Below, piece after piece: positions 24,470-32,706 of a stretch of DNA of 39,431 nucleotides (the stretch's first letter is position 1; every line of letters starts with the position of its first letter). Source of the stretch: Bacillus sp. MM2020_4 (GTDB taxonomy: Bacteria > Bacillota > Bacilli > Bacillales > Cytobacillaceae); NCBI RefSeq assembly GCF_011250555.1, contig NZ_JAANMZ010000043.1, positions 1-39,431 of the forward strand, written 5' to 3'. Under the pieces are notes generated by a model. That model did not search any database. It saw nothing but the letters and a program-made list of their open reading frames with translations, and was not told where the DNA came from. A program made the position numbers and the translations under genes.

Positions 24470-25090
24470 TTAGTAAATCAATCCCTCATATAGCCGCTGA
24501 AAATCTCCCTCACGATCGAGGCTGTGCAAAAAATCGTCACTAACGATAGCTGTTAACAAACTTCTTTTTAAAGCAGGGTCTGCAACTTCACCAATAATCC
24601 ACTTCCTCTTCATAAAAAGAAACTCGAGGTATTCCGCGTACTTGTCATCAAACTCTCGTTCAAGCTGCGCACGAATCTTCTTGGAAAGCGTTGGGCTGGC
24701 ACCGCCCGTTGAAACAGCAATCGACAAACGACCTCGATATACAACCGCTGGAAGGTGAAAATCGGATCCATCCGGGTCATCCACTATCATGACCAGTTGG
24801 TGAGGTTCCACAGATTCTTTTATCAATTGATTCACCCTACTATCATTTGTGGCCGCAAAAACCATAAACGCTCCCTTTAAATCGACATCACAAAACGGCC
24901 GTTGCAACCATTCAATTTTTCCAGCCTCGAAAAGCTCTTGTAATTTTTCCGTTGCTTTCGGGCTAATCATCACTATACGAGCCCCTGACACTAGTAGGCC
25001 GCTAACCTTCCGCTCAGCTACCTTTCCGCCGCCAACGACCACAACTTTTTTCCCTTCAAGCTGTATCATAATCGGATAATTTGAACTCAT
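24470..25090 (-). CDS. sirC: precorrin-2 dehydrogenase (sirohydrochlorin synthesis)
   Basis: This 206-residue enzyme oxidises precorrin-2 to sirohydrochlorin with NAD. The Rossmann loop is KVVVVGGGKVAERKVSGLL (about 14-32), followed by the FAATND segment and the ASPTLSKKIRAQLERE segment. It matches B. subtilis YlnF and the N-terminal part of CysG. I chose the ATG at MSSNYP because GGAGGTGGAGC precedes it; this start overlaps sirB by 35 bases, and the frame is open nine codons further. It completes the sirohaem set cobA-hemD, sirB, sirC needed by NirB. I saw no strong terminator after it. Confidence 0.93.
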   Translation of the reverse strand: MSSNYPIMIQLEGKKVVVVGGGKVAERKVSGLLVSGARIVMISPKATEKLQELFEAGKIEWLQRPFCDVDLKGAFMVFAATNDSRVNQLIKESVEPHQLVMIVDDPDGSDFHLPAVVYRGRLSIAVSTGGASPTLSKKIRAQLEREFDDKYAEYLEFLFMKRKWIIGEVADPALKRSLLTAIVSDDFLHSLDREGDFQRLYEGLIY

Positions 25091-25772
25091 GCTCCACCTC
25101 CGTTGCCCGTTTTTCAATCAGCGGAATTAATTTTTCATCAAAGCCTATCGGTTCACAAAAAACAACATCCCCATCTAGTTCTTTCTCCATTTTGACGGTA
25201 TATCCTCCTGAAAACAAGAAATAGGGGAGAATATAAATCTTCTGGTCCGCTAGTTTCCCTGCCACCCCTTGATAAAATGGCGGCGTTGTAACGAAGGCTG
25301 TGAGAACCTTACAAGCCATTTTCTCAGCTAAATTTGAAGCAAGTCTTTCAAATTCAATCGCTGCTTCAGTCACACGGCTCCCATGCCCCACCAACAGCAC
25401 CGTCTCGTTCTCCAACCCGCCAAAGCCTGCCTCACCGAGCCTATCCACAAGAATGCTTACCAAAACATCCTCAACACCAAGCGGTTTTCCATATTGACAG
25501 ACACTATCCGGATAGCGTTCCAACTCCGCGGGAATATCAACATTTGTATGAATTCCTGGCAATAAGAATACAGGGACAACTGTAATCTCACTTGCCCCCT
25601 GCCCGATACAGGTTTCAATTGCCTGCGTCACAGATGGCTCAGTATGTTCAAGGAAACCAAATGCCTGAATGACTGCCGGAGACCGCTGCATTACTTTTTG
25701 AATAAAGGCAATAAATTTTGCATTTGCAGCAGCCCGCCGGCTTCCGTGTGCGATATACAGAATGGCTTTCAT
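25056..25772 (-). CDS. sirB: sirohydrochlorin ferrochelatase (CbiX/SirB)
   Basis: This 238-residue enzyme inserts iron into sirohydrochlorin to give sirohaem. It has the CbiX start ILYIAHGSRRAAANAKF with the metal-site histidine H9 or H10, EITVVPVFLLPGIHTNVDIP (second histidine) and a repeat of this layout in the C-terminal half (VLLVGHGSR, IYILPYFLFSGGYTVKM). It starts three bases after the cobA stop with AAGGAAGTG upstream, and overlaps sirC by 35 bases, so the three are one operon. Confidence 0.93.
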   Translation of the reverse strand: MKAILYIAHGSRRAAANAKFIAFIQKVMQRSPAVIQAFGFLEHTEPSVTQAIETCIGQGASEITVVPVFLLPGIHTNVDIPAELERYPDSVCQYGKPLGVEDVLVSILVDRLGEAGFGGLENETVLLVGHGSRVTEAAIEFERLASNLAEKMACKVLTAFVTTPPFYQGVAGKLADQKIYILPYFLFSGGYTVKMEKELDGDVVFCEPIGFDEKLIPLIEKRATEVEHEFKLSDYDTA

Positions 25773-25775
25773 CCC

Positions 25776-27224
25776 TTACACTTCCTTACATTGCTGACTT
25801 GCCAAAAAGTCAACTAGGGCATCCATTGTTGCTTTTTCTGGCATTCCGTGGGAAGGCAGTCCTGCAGCTTCCACTTCGGCCATTGTTTGTTTTCCCATAC
25901 TGACAACTTGCAAATCTCTCAATAACTTGAGGGCATCGATGTCGCATTCTTGCAATGCATCAACAAACGGCCCAACAGAGGCGCTGCTAGGGAATACCAA
26001 TGTATTCACATTTGCTTCCTCTAGCATTCTTTTAAAAATCGGCAGGAATTGACGATCCAACTCTTTCTTACTAGTAACTAAAAAGTCGGTCATTTCATAG
26101 CCTTTTTGCAAAATACTATCGTCACCAACAATTAGTAAGTTTCCAGTCTTCGTCATCTCCTCAGCAAGCTTCGCGGTAAATCCACGCTCATTTAGCGCTT
26201 TCACCGATTTTGTAGATGCTCCGTAAAAATCAGCACCTATTTTTCGGACATCGACGCCATTTTCAAAAACAGCCCTGAAAAATTCGCCAACACTCTCAGG
26301 TGAGGTAAATAGAATCCTGTCATACGATGACACCTTTGTTAGGTCAACTGGCAGTACGGTCTTTTTCCATTTCGGAAATTCGATAACATCAGCGCCTTGA
26401 TCCATCAAATGCTGCGCCATTCCGCTTACGCTCTCACCTGTTCGGGCCAAGAGGATTTGCCGGCCATACAAGGGCTTATTCTCAAACCAGCTAATCTTTT
26501 CCCGAAGAGAAATCACTCCGCCGACAAGAATAATCGCAGGATTGGTGAACTTAGCCTTCAACACTTTCTCAGAGATATTTGCAAGTGTCCCTTGCAAGGT
26601 TTTTTGGCGGCCAAATGTCCCCCATTGGATTAAAATCACCGGTGTGGAGGCTGGCTTACCATTGCTTACAAGATTTTCGCAGATAAACGGTAAATTCCCC
26701 ACTCCCATGTAAAAGGCAATCGTATCCACACCGCGGGCAAGCCCTGCCCAGTCGAGCAATGGTTTACCGTTCTGGGATTTGTCATGTGCGGTGACGACGG
26801 CAAAGGATTCAGCATGCTCCCTATGTGTCACAGGAATCCCGGCATAAAGGGGGGCTGCAATCCCCGATGAAATACCTGGAACAATCTCAAAAGGAATTTG
26901 GTATTGGGCAAGGGCGGCCGCTTCTTCCCCCACGCGGCCGAAAACGCCGGGATCGCCGCCTTTTAAACGGACGACTATTTTTCCTGCCATTGCCTTTTCC
27001 ACCAACAGGTCATTAATATTCTCCTGCCGTAAAATATGGCGATCTGGCAATTTCCCGCAGTAAATCAACTCGCAATCCCTAGGGGCAAATTCCAATAGCT
27101 TTGGATTGGCAAGCCGATCATATAAAATGACCTCAGCTTGCTTAATGGCTTCCATTCCTTTAACAGTGATTAATCCAACGTCCCCTGGCCCTGCCCCAAC
27201 TAAAAACACTTTTCCTGTTTTCAT
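25776..27224 (-). CDS. cobA: uroporphyrinogen-III C-methyltransferase fused to uroporphyrinogen-III synthase
   Basis: This 482-residue fusion resembles B. subtilis NasF. The N-terminal half (1-245) is the SAM-dependent methylase making precorrin-2: VFLVGAGPGDVGLITVKG at the start, VVRLKGGDPGVFGRVGEE (about 86-103), VPGISSGIAAPLYAGIPVTHR. The C-terminal half (about 255-480) has a HemD-type layout with weaker conservation (ILLARTGESVSGMA, ILFTSPESVGEFF, VFPSSASVGPFVDAL). I chose the ATG at MKTGKVF because AAAGGAAGG lies seven bases upstream. It follows nirD by 140 bases and leads sirB-sirC, so the block mirrors nasDEF. Confidence 0.94.
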   Translation of the reverse strand: MKTGKVFLVGAGPGDVGLITVKGMEAIKQAEVILYDRLANPKLLEFAPRDCELIYCGKLPDRHILRQENINDLLVEKAMAGKIVVRLKGGDPGVFGRVGEEAAALAQYQIPFEIVPGISSGIAAPLYAGIPVTHREHAESFAVVTAHDKSQNGKPLLDWAGLARGVDTIAFYMGVGNLPFICENLVSNGKPASTPVILIQWGTFGRQKTLQGTLANISEKVLKAKFTNPAIILVGGVISLREKISWFENKPLYGRQILLARTGESVSGMAQHLMDQGADVIEFPKWKKTVLPVDLTKVSSYDRILFTSPESVGEFFRAVFENGVDVRKIGADFYGASTKSVKALNERGFTAKLAEEMTKTGNLLIVGDDSILQKGYEMTDFLVTSKKELDRQFLPIFKRMLEEANVNTLVFPSSASVGPFVDALQECDIDALKLLRDLQVVSMGKQTMAEVEAAGLPSHGMPEKATMDALVDFLASQQCKEV

Positions 27225-27273
27225 TATGCAGCCTTCCTTTCGTGTCGCCATGCCTAAGATAGTAGTTTTTAAG

Positions 27274-27307
27274 ATTCGCTGATAAACATGCTTAATTCGC
27301 CGATAAA
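27274..27307. repeat. two ATTCGCYGATAAA repeats, 21 bp apart
   Basis: ATTCGCTGATAAA (27274-27286) and ATTCGCCGATAAA (27295-27307) lie 21 bases apart in the gap between nirD and cobA. The spacing equals that of the repeats near 20.6 kb. Confidence 0.6.
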
Positions 27308-27364
27308 ATATTTTCTGAGGTTCTTTTAAGTAAGGCTTTTTTCAAATTCTAAGAAAAACAGCTC

Positions 27365-27685
27365 CTATAATACGATAAAAATGATATCATCATTAATTTC
27401 CACTTGAAAAGCCCGCACTTGCCCCTCGTCTGGAGCCTGAACTGTACCATCAGCTAATGAAATCTTCCAATCATAGACTGGGCAGTAAACATAATGGCCG
27501 CTGACAAGCCCTTCGGAAAGGACGCCCCCTTTCGGATGTGGACTGTGATTTTCAAGTGCATAAACCTCGCCAGTTGTGACCTTAAATAGCGCAATTTCCA
27601 TGTCATCAATTTTAATAGAATAGCCTGATCTTGCCTTTAAATTCGAATAATGTGCTACTGGAATCCGTGTTAAGGTTTTAATCAT
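27365..27685 (-). CDS. nirD: nitrite reductase (NADH) small subunit
   Basis: This 106-residue subunit has the Rieske-like fold of NirD and is needed for NirB activity. It reads ENHSPHPKGGVLSEGLVSGHYVYCPVYDWKI in the place of the Rieske cluster loops (about 46-76; key parts NHSPHPKGG and CPVYDWK). The C-x-H and C-x2-H ligands are mostly absent, as usual for NirD, so no 2Fe-2S centre is expected. Its ATG overlaps the nirB TGA (ATGA), so the two are translated together. Confidence 0.93.
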   Translation of the reverse strand: MIKTLTRIPVAHYSNLKARSGYSIKIDDMEIALFKVTTGEVYALENHSPHPKGGVLSEGLVSGHYVYCPVYDWKISLADGTVQAPDEGQVRAFQVEINDDIIFIVL

Positions 27686-30108
27686 TTGGACTCACTCCCA
27701 ACCGCTACGATGTGTTTAGTATAATATTTATCTTGAATTTCTTCACTTTGAATCGCTTCATTCCAAGGTTCGATATACTTTTTCAATGTTTGATCCATGC
27801 GTTCGTTTAACGCTTTACGCGTTTCTTCATCCGCCAGGACTTCTTTCACATGATCAAGACCCATGCGTTCCACCCATTTTGACGTACGCTCTAAATAATT
27901 CGCTGTTTCCCGGTAGTATTGGAGATAAGCTCCCGTCATCTCCATGACTTCTTCTTCCGTTTTCACCGTGAATAGTAAATCACCAGGACGAAGATCCACA
28001 CCCCCGTTACCCGCAACGTAAATTTCCCAGCCGCCATCAATACCGACAAAGCCAATATCTTTGATTCCTGCTTCAGAGCAGTTTCGCGGACAAGCGGATA
28101 CGCCCATTTTTACTTTATGCGGTGTATCAAGACGTTCAAATTTCTTTTCCAGCTCGATGCCAAGAGCCATGGAATCTTGGGTGCCATAGCGGCAGAATTG
28201 TGCACCAACGCATGTTTTAACGGTACGCAGTGTTTTTCCATAAGCATAACCTGACGGCATATCGAGTTCTTCCCACATAGACGGCAGATCTTCTTTTTTC
28301 ACACCGAACAAGCCAATCCGCTGTCCACCGGTTAATTTTACTAACGGAACATTGTACTTTTCTGCGACTTCAGCAATTTTTTTCAAATCCGCAGCCGTTG
28401 TGACTCCGCCATACATTCTTGGTACTACCGAGTACGTTCCGTCTTTTTGAATATTGGCATGCATTTTTTCGTTAACCAACCGGGAATCACGGTCATCCTT
28501 GTATTCATCCATGTGAATCATGCCAAGGTAATAGTTGATGGCCGGACGGCATTTCGTGCAGCCTTCCTCATTGTTCCACTCAAGGACGTTCATGACCTCT
28601 TTTACACTTGTTAAGCCCTTGGCCTTGATTTCTGCCACCAATTCCTCTCGGCTAAGCGTAGTACAACCGCAAATACTCGTCTTTTGTGCCGCGGCAGCAT
28701 CAAATTGGTCACCAAGTGTATGGGCAAGAATGCTGCTGACCATCGGTTTACAGCGGCCGCATGAACGTCCGGCGTTTGTGCAATGGCTGACTTGGTCAAG
28801 AGTTGTGAGGCCATGCGCCTTAATCGCTTCAACAATCGCCCCTTTTGTCACACCATTACAACCGCAAACCAGTTCATCATTCGGCATGGCGGCAATATCA
28901 TCACTTGCCTCGCTTCCCATACATGCTGTTTGAAAAATGGATACCCCACTAATGTCTTCTTTTTTCGTTAACATCCGGAATAGCCGTGTGCTGTCCTTTG
29001 TGTCCCCATAAAGAACAATTCCAACAATCACATTATCTCTAGTTAACACCCGTTTATAGATTCCATCAAACTCGTTATAAACCATGATTGATTTGGTCGT
29101 GTCGTCTTCAAAAATTTCTCCGGCAGAGAAGAGGTCAACTCCTGCCACCTTTAGCTGTGTTCCGGTAATGGATCCTGCGTATGGATCTCCTGCTTGTCGG
29201 CATATTCGCTGTGCTAATACTTTTCCTTGTTCATATAACGGGGCCACCAAGCCATAAACAATTTCTCTGTGCTCAGCACATTCCCCTACCGCATATACAT
29301 GCGGGGCACTCGTTTCCATAAAGTCATTGATCACAATACCGCGATTGACGTAGATGCCGCTATTTTTCGCGATAGCTGTATTGGATTTAATCCCAATCGC
29401 CATCACGACAAGGTCAGCACCAACTTCGGATCCGTCTTTAAAACGAAGGCCAGTGACGCGGTCATCTCCAAGTATCTCAACCGTTTCTTTTTCCATTAAG
29501 AAGTTCATACCTTGGGCTTCAAGTTCTGCTCTTAGTAGAGAAGAGGCAATTGGATCCAATTGTCGTTCCATTAGATGTGGCATTAAATGGACTACATCTA
29601 CTGTCATACCAAGATTCAACAATCCTCTTGCAGCTTCAAGACCTAATAGCCCGCCACCAATGACCACAGCCTTTTTAAACTGCCGCGCTGACTTGATCAT
29701 CATTTCACAATCTTGGATATCACGGAACCCGGTTACACCGATTTTGTCTGCACCCGGAATCGGCAGAATGAAAGAATTTGAGCCTGTCGCAATAATTAAT
29801 TCATCATATTCGACTTCTCGCCCCTGATCACTGATAACACACTTGGCTTCCACATCAATTTTTACAATTGATTCCCTTGTATATAATTGAATTTGATTTT
29901 CTTTATACCAATCTAGCGAATTGATAATGATTTCATCAAAGTTTGTATCGCCCTGCAAGATGTTGGATAACTTGATTCGATTGTAGTTTGGATGTGGTTC
30001 TTGTCCAAAAATCGTTATCTCAAATTGTTCCGGTGCTAGTTTGAGGATTTCTTCAATCGTTCTAACCCCAGCCATTCCGTTTCCGATCATCACTACTTTT
30101 TTCATCAT
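27682..30108 (-). CDS. nirB: nitrite reductase (NADH) large subunit, sirohaem enzyme
   Basis: This 808-residue cytosolic enzyme reduces nitrite to ammonium with NADH. Domains in order: FAD/NAD-binding (1-about 400; VVMIGNGMAGVRTIEEIL, AVVIGGGLLGLEAARGL), two BFD-like 2Fe-2S domains (CGCNGVTKGAI...CGRCKP about 418-456 and ICGCTTLSREELV...GCTKCRP about 477-520), then the nitrite/sulfite reductase part, with sirohaem and 4Fe-4S ligands in TCVGAQFCRYGTQDS and SACPRNCSEAG (about 636-685). The first ATG has GGGAG seven bases upstream. It heads nirB-nirD with sirohaem genes downstream, and two Fnr-type boxes precede it. Confidence 0.97.
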   Translation of the reverse strand: MMKKVVMIGNGMAGVRTIEEILKLAPEQFEITIFGQEPHPNYNRIKLSNILQGDTNFDEIIINSLDWYKENQIQLYTRESIVKIDVEAKCVISDQGREVEYDELIIATGSNSFILPIPGADKIGVTGFRDIQDCEMMIKSARQFKKAVVIGGGLLGLEAARGLLNLGMTVDVVHLMPHLMERQLDPIASSLLRAELEAQGMNFLMEKETVEILGDDRVTGLRFKDGSEVGADLVVMAIGIKSNTAIAKNSGIYVNRGIVINDFMETSAPHVYAVGECAEHREIVYGLVAPLYEQGKVLAQRICRQAGDPYAGSITGTQLKVAGVDLFSAGEIFEDDTTKSIMVYNEFDGIYKRVLTRDNVIVGIVLYGDTKDSTRLFRMLTKKEDISGVSIFQTACMGSEASDDIAAMPNDELVCGCNGVTKGAIVEAIKAHGLTTLDQVSHCTNAGRSCGRCKPMVSSILAHTLGDQFDAAAAQKTSICGCTTLSREELVAEIKAKGLTSVKEVMNVLEWNNEEGCTKCRPAINYYLGMIHMDEYKDDRDSRLVNEKMHANIQKDGTYSVVPRMYGGVTTAADLKKIAEVAEKYNVPLVKLTGGQRIGLFGVKKEDLPSMWEELDMPSGYAYGKTLRTVKTCVGAQFCRYGTQDSMALGIELEKKFERLDTPHKVKMGVSACPRNCSEAGIKDIGFVGIDGGWEIYVAGNGGVDLRPGDLLFTVKTEEEVMEMTGAYLQYYRETANYLERTSKWVERMGLDHVKEVLADEETRKALNERMDQTLKKYIEPWNEAIQSEEIQDKYYTKHIVAVGSESK

Positions 30109-30167
30109 TTGGTCGCTCCCTATCTGTTCTGTTTAATTACGTTATTCACGATAATCTCTATATCTAT

Positions 30168-30173
30168 ATTGTA
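30168..30173 (-). promoter_or_regulatory. -10 element of the nirB promoter
   Basis: The minus strand reads TACAAT, predicting a start near 30161, 53 bases before the nirB start codon. No good -35 is present, as usual for an activated promoter. TATAGA at 30168-30163 is an alternative. Confidence 0.45.
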
Positions 30174-30194
30174 ATTACCTGACCTCAAGAAAAT

Positions 30195-30240
30195 TGTGAA
30201 GTTCATCACATTCCTACTTATAATTGTGAATCATTTCACA
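30195..30240 (-). promoter_or_regulatory. two Fnr-type boxes upstream of nirB
   Basis: TGTGA-N6-TCACA occurs perfectly twice, at 30195-30210 and 30225-30240, 30 bp apart centre to centre. The nearer box is centred 41.5 bp from the inferred start at 30161, the class II activator position, and the other at 71.5. The spacer of six differs from the TnrA box (TGTNA-N7-TNACA), which makes Fnr the better guess. Confidence 0.75.
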
Positions 30241-30250
30241 TAATTGTCAT

Positions 30251-30276
30251 AAAAAAAAGGGTGCCTGACACCCTTT
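30251..30276 (-). terminator. terminator built from the GGTGCCTGACACC repeat
   Basis: On the minus strand AAAGGGTG and CACCCTTT pair around TCAGG, followed by eight T residues. The stem contains one copy of the dispersed 13-mer (30260-30272). It ends the membrane gene at 30282. Confidence 0.85.
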
Positions 30277-30281
30277 CTACG

Positions 30282-31268
30282 TTATGCAGGTTGTTTATTC
30301 TTTTTAATAGCTATTTGTGATTTGACTAATCCATTGATTACAGGAACTAGAGCGCCAAAGATGGCGACGGGTATGATCTCCCACATTTCCAGTGGCGGTG
30401 TGATGAGTAGGTCATACTTATGGATGGCGAACAGAACAAGAAAGTACGTTACACTGCCAGTGAGACCTGCTATCCAGTTGGTTTTCCTAAACAAGAAATA
30501 GCAAAGCGGGATCAAGATTAGTGTGATTGGTACATAGGATGTTGGATATCCCACAGCTGCAAAAGTTGCTTTTCCAACAAATCGGAGCAAAATATAGAGA
30601 ACTGCTGCCATTACTGGAATCGTAAAATCACGGCAAATTCGAACAATCAACACCGAAAGCAACGCTACCATCAACACCGAATAGATAGGATACACCCATT
30701 CCGGAATACCGCCAAAAATTTGCGATGCAGGATCCGAGATAAGCTCTAGGATTTCTTGAGAGGCAATCGATTTTCCGTGAATGTACTGATCATAAGAAAT
30801 GGCCCCATTTTCCTGCTGCATGTTCGGGAACATCAAGCATTCGAGAAGAAACATCGCAAACCATGTATGCAGGGATTTCCAAGTTGGCCATACATCCTTC
30901 GTGTACAAGTAATAGCCACGCCAGACGCCAAATATCATGATACCCGTTCCAATATAATAAATAAAATGCGTCGGGCTCCATGTCGTTAAATCAATACCGT
31001 ACGCAATATGATACGTAAAATCTAGTGGGATCCCGATTAAAAAGATAACATAACCAATCGTAATCAGATTTCTTGAAAACTGGTCCATGTATTGCGAGCG
31101 CCGCCATTCCTGAAGTAATAAGTAACCACCCAGGACAAAACCAAGTGTATTAACAATATGAGGAATCGAATATTCTTCAAACAAATACTTAAAGTGATAC
31201 GAAGCATCCCATGCAGATCCTATAAATTTTAATAAAAAGGCAATCACCCATAAACGGTAATATTTCAA
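30282..31268 (-). CDS. polytopic membrane protein of unknown function
   Basis: This protein of about 328 residues is not recognised with confidence. It has about nine or ten hydrophobic segments and several histidines near membrane ends (SAWDASYHFKYLFEEYSIPHIVN, DFTYHIAYGI, SPTHFIYYIGTG, SLHTWFAMFLLE), which could bind metal or haem; this is a guess. I favour a TTG start (31268) eight bases after AGGAGA; an ATG at 31286 adds six residues but has its GGGG only one base away. It follows a small membrane gene by 22 bases and ends in a terminator made from the dispersed repeat. Confidence 0.7.
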   Translation of the reverse strand: MKYYRLWVIAFLLKFIGSAWDASYHFKYLFEEYSIPHIVNTLGFVLGGYLLLQEWRRSQYMDQFSRNLITIGYVIFLIGIPLDFTYHIAYGIDLTTWSPTHFIYYIGTGIMIFGVWRGYYLYTKDVWPTWKSLHTWFAMFLLECLMFPNMQQENGAISYDQYIHGKSIASQEILELISDPASQIFGGIPEWVYPIYSVLMVALLSVLIVRICRDFTIPVMAAVLYILLRFVGKATFAAVGYPTSYVPITLILIPLCYFLFRKTNWIAGLTGSVTYFLVLFAIHKYDLLITPPLEMWEIIPVAIFGALVPVINGLVKSQIAIKKNKQPA

Positions 31269-31290
31269 ACTTTCATCTCCTCTCATTCCC

Positions 31291-31518
31291 CTACCCAAGA
31301 AGATCAAATGGATCTCCAAAAATAGCTATTAGGATATAATTGATAGCTAGGGCGAGTCCAAATACAATTCCAGCAATCCGAACTTTCCTTTGGGTAAATA
31401 ATTTATACATAAAAATAATTCCAGAAGTAACCACAAAGATGTTAATCGTTACAAAAGTCCAAAGCAGATTTTCACTGTGCTCCACTGCTGTTACATGCAT
31501 CAAATATAACGGTATCAA
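31291..31518 (-). CDS. small membrane protein of unknown function
   Basis: This protein of about 75 residues has two hydrophobic segments (about 18-38 and 46-66) and a short basic loop (KLFTQRKVR). I chose a TTG (31518) 10 bases after GGAGG; the GTG at 31542 lies before that RBS, and an in-frame ATG lies six codons after the TTG. It is the first gene of a two-gene unit with the larger membrane protein and is divergent from a lipoprotein gene. Not recognised. Confidence 0.55.
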   Translation of the reverse strand: MIPLYLMHVTAVEHSENLLWTFVTINIFVVTSGIIFMYKLFTQRKVRIAGIVFGLALAINYILIAIFGDPFDLLG

Positions 31519-31565
31519 CTGCTTAATTCCTCCAAAGTTCACTTTTTAAAAAACTACAGAACGAC

Positions 31566-31584
31566 ACGTCTTTAGTAAAGACGT
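31566..31584. promoter_or_regulatory. perfect 19-base palindrome in the divergent promoter region
   Basis: ACGTCTTTA and TAAAGACGT flank a single G. It lies between the small membrane gene and the HIHP lipoprotein gene. TATTTTT follows on the plus strand, so a terminator is possible, but no plus-strand gene lies upstream of it. An operator shared by both units fits better. Confidence 0.45.
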
Positions 31585-31740
31585 ATTTTTCCCCAATAGT
31601 GTTTCCACATTACAGAGTCTTTTCTATATTATCATTATTATTAAGATTGTTGACTAGTATATTTACATAAAATTCTTGCATTGGGTCAAATAGGTAATGT
31701 ACAGTATATGGATGAACTATGATGTGAAGGGAGCAAACCC

Positions 31741-32556
31741 ATGAAACATTTCATAATGGCCATTCTTTTATTATCCATTGTTTTATTATCTGCATGTAAC
31801 TCAATAAAAGTCCCCAAGTCAACGATGGATCATAAAATGAGCGCGACGCCAACAAATGTCATACCAACAAAATCTGAATGGAAAATCGCGGAGCATCCAC
31901 AAGCAAACGAAAACATTCCAATCTCCATTTTGATAAAAGATAAAACCAATCAACCCATCCATTCCTTCGAAACCATCCATGAGAAAAAGATGCATTTATT
32001 TATTGTAAGTAAGGATTTATCTTATTTTTCACATATCCACCCAAACTATAAAGGAAATGGGGAATTTACTCTTTCAACCACTTTTCCGGCAGGTAGCGAC
32101 TATAAGATGATTGCTGATGTTACCCCAAAGGGTGGTGGGGATAGCAGTATTGAAAGCCATTGGCAGCATGTGGAGGGTGAAGCTGCACAGGAAGTGCCAT
32201 TGGTTCCAGATCAGGAGCTAGTCAAAGTAGTGGATGGAAAAAAAGTGACCCTCTCATTTAGTCAACTGAAGGCGGGAGAAACGCTACATATGACCTATAC
32301 GATCACGGATGCAGCAACAAATAATCCGATTAAAAATCTGCAGCCCTATTTAGGCGCCATGGGCCACACGGTTGCCATGAGTGCGGATGCTGAGAACTAC
32401 TTACACATCCATCCGATGACGACCTCTGGAAATGGTCCAAAGGTCATCTTCATGACGATTTTTCCAAAATCAGGCGTTTATAAAGTTTGGGGACAATTTA
32501 AATACGAAGGTAAAGTCTTTACAGTTCCATTTGTTATCGATGTGCCAAATAAATAG
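31741..32556 (+). CDS. lipoprotein with two HIHP-containing beta domains (YtkA-like)
   Basis: This 271-residue protein has a lipoprotein signal with lipobox LLSAC (C19), so it is anchored to the outer face of the membrane. Two similar beta domains follow. Each has a histidine, a [ST]-x-D strand and an HIHP: H85/SKDLSYFSHIHP (98-101) with TTFPAGSDYKMIADV, and H209/SADAENYLHIHP (222-225) with TIFPKSGVYKVWGQF. The clustered H and M residues (also MDHKM near 29-33) suggest copper or other metal binding, as in YtkA/FixH-like proteins; this is inferred. AGGGAG lies seven bases before the ATG. It is divergent from two membrane genes and has its own terminator. Confidence 0.8.
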   Translation: MKHFIMAILLLSIVLLSACNSIKVPKSTMDHKMSATPTNVIPTKSEWKIAEHPQANENIPISILIKDKTNQPIHSFETIHEKKMHLFIVSKDLSYFSHIHPNYKGNGEFTLSTTFPAGSDYKMIADVTPKGGGDSSIESHWQHVEGEAAQEVPLVPDQELVKVVDGKKVTLSFSQLKAGETLHMTYTITDAATNNPIKNLQPYLGAMGHTVAMSADAENYLHIHPMTTSGNGPKVIFMTIFPKSGVYKVWGQFKYEGKVFTVPFVIDVPNK

Positions 32557-32559
32557 ACC

Positions 32560-32590
32560 AAAACCCCTTCTCCAATCGAGAAGGGGTTTT
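32560..32590 (+). terminator. terminator of the HIHP lipoprotein gene
   Basis: AAAACCCCTTCTC pairs perfectly with GAGAAGGGGTTTT around CAATC. Confidence 0.9.
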
Positions 32591-32622
32591 AAATAGTCGG
32601 ATTCATACATTTATTGGAAATC

Positions 32623-32635
32623 GGTGCCTGACACC
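32623..32635. repeat. dispersed repeat GGTGCCTGACACC
   Basis: This is the fourth copy in the window, here between the lipoprotein terminator and the GH43 end. No T-tract follows, so it is unlikely to be a full terminator for the GH43 operon. Confidence 0.7.
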
Positions 32636-32706
32636 CTTCATGAACACCTATCCGCGTGGGATGGACAGTTAGAAGTGGAACTCCCTTCAGCTTACTAGCA
32701 TAAAGG

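Noticed and set aside
27225..27364. A terminator or riboswitch between nirD and cobA.
   Set aside because: Only short repeats and an AT-rich stretch are present; no stable GC-rich stem with T-run and no cobalamin-type conserved boxes were seen.
30195..30240. TnrA (nitrogen) sites upstream of nirB.
   Set aside because: Both boxes have a six-base spacer between TGTGA and TCACA, while TnrA boxes have seven; the fit to Fnr is exact.
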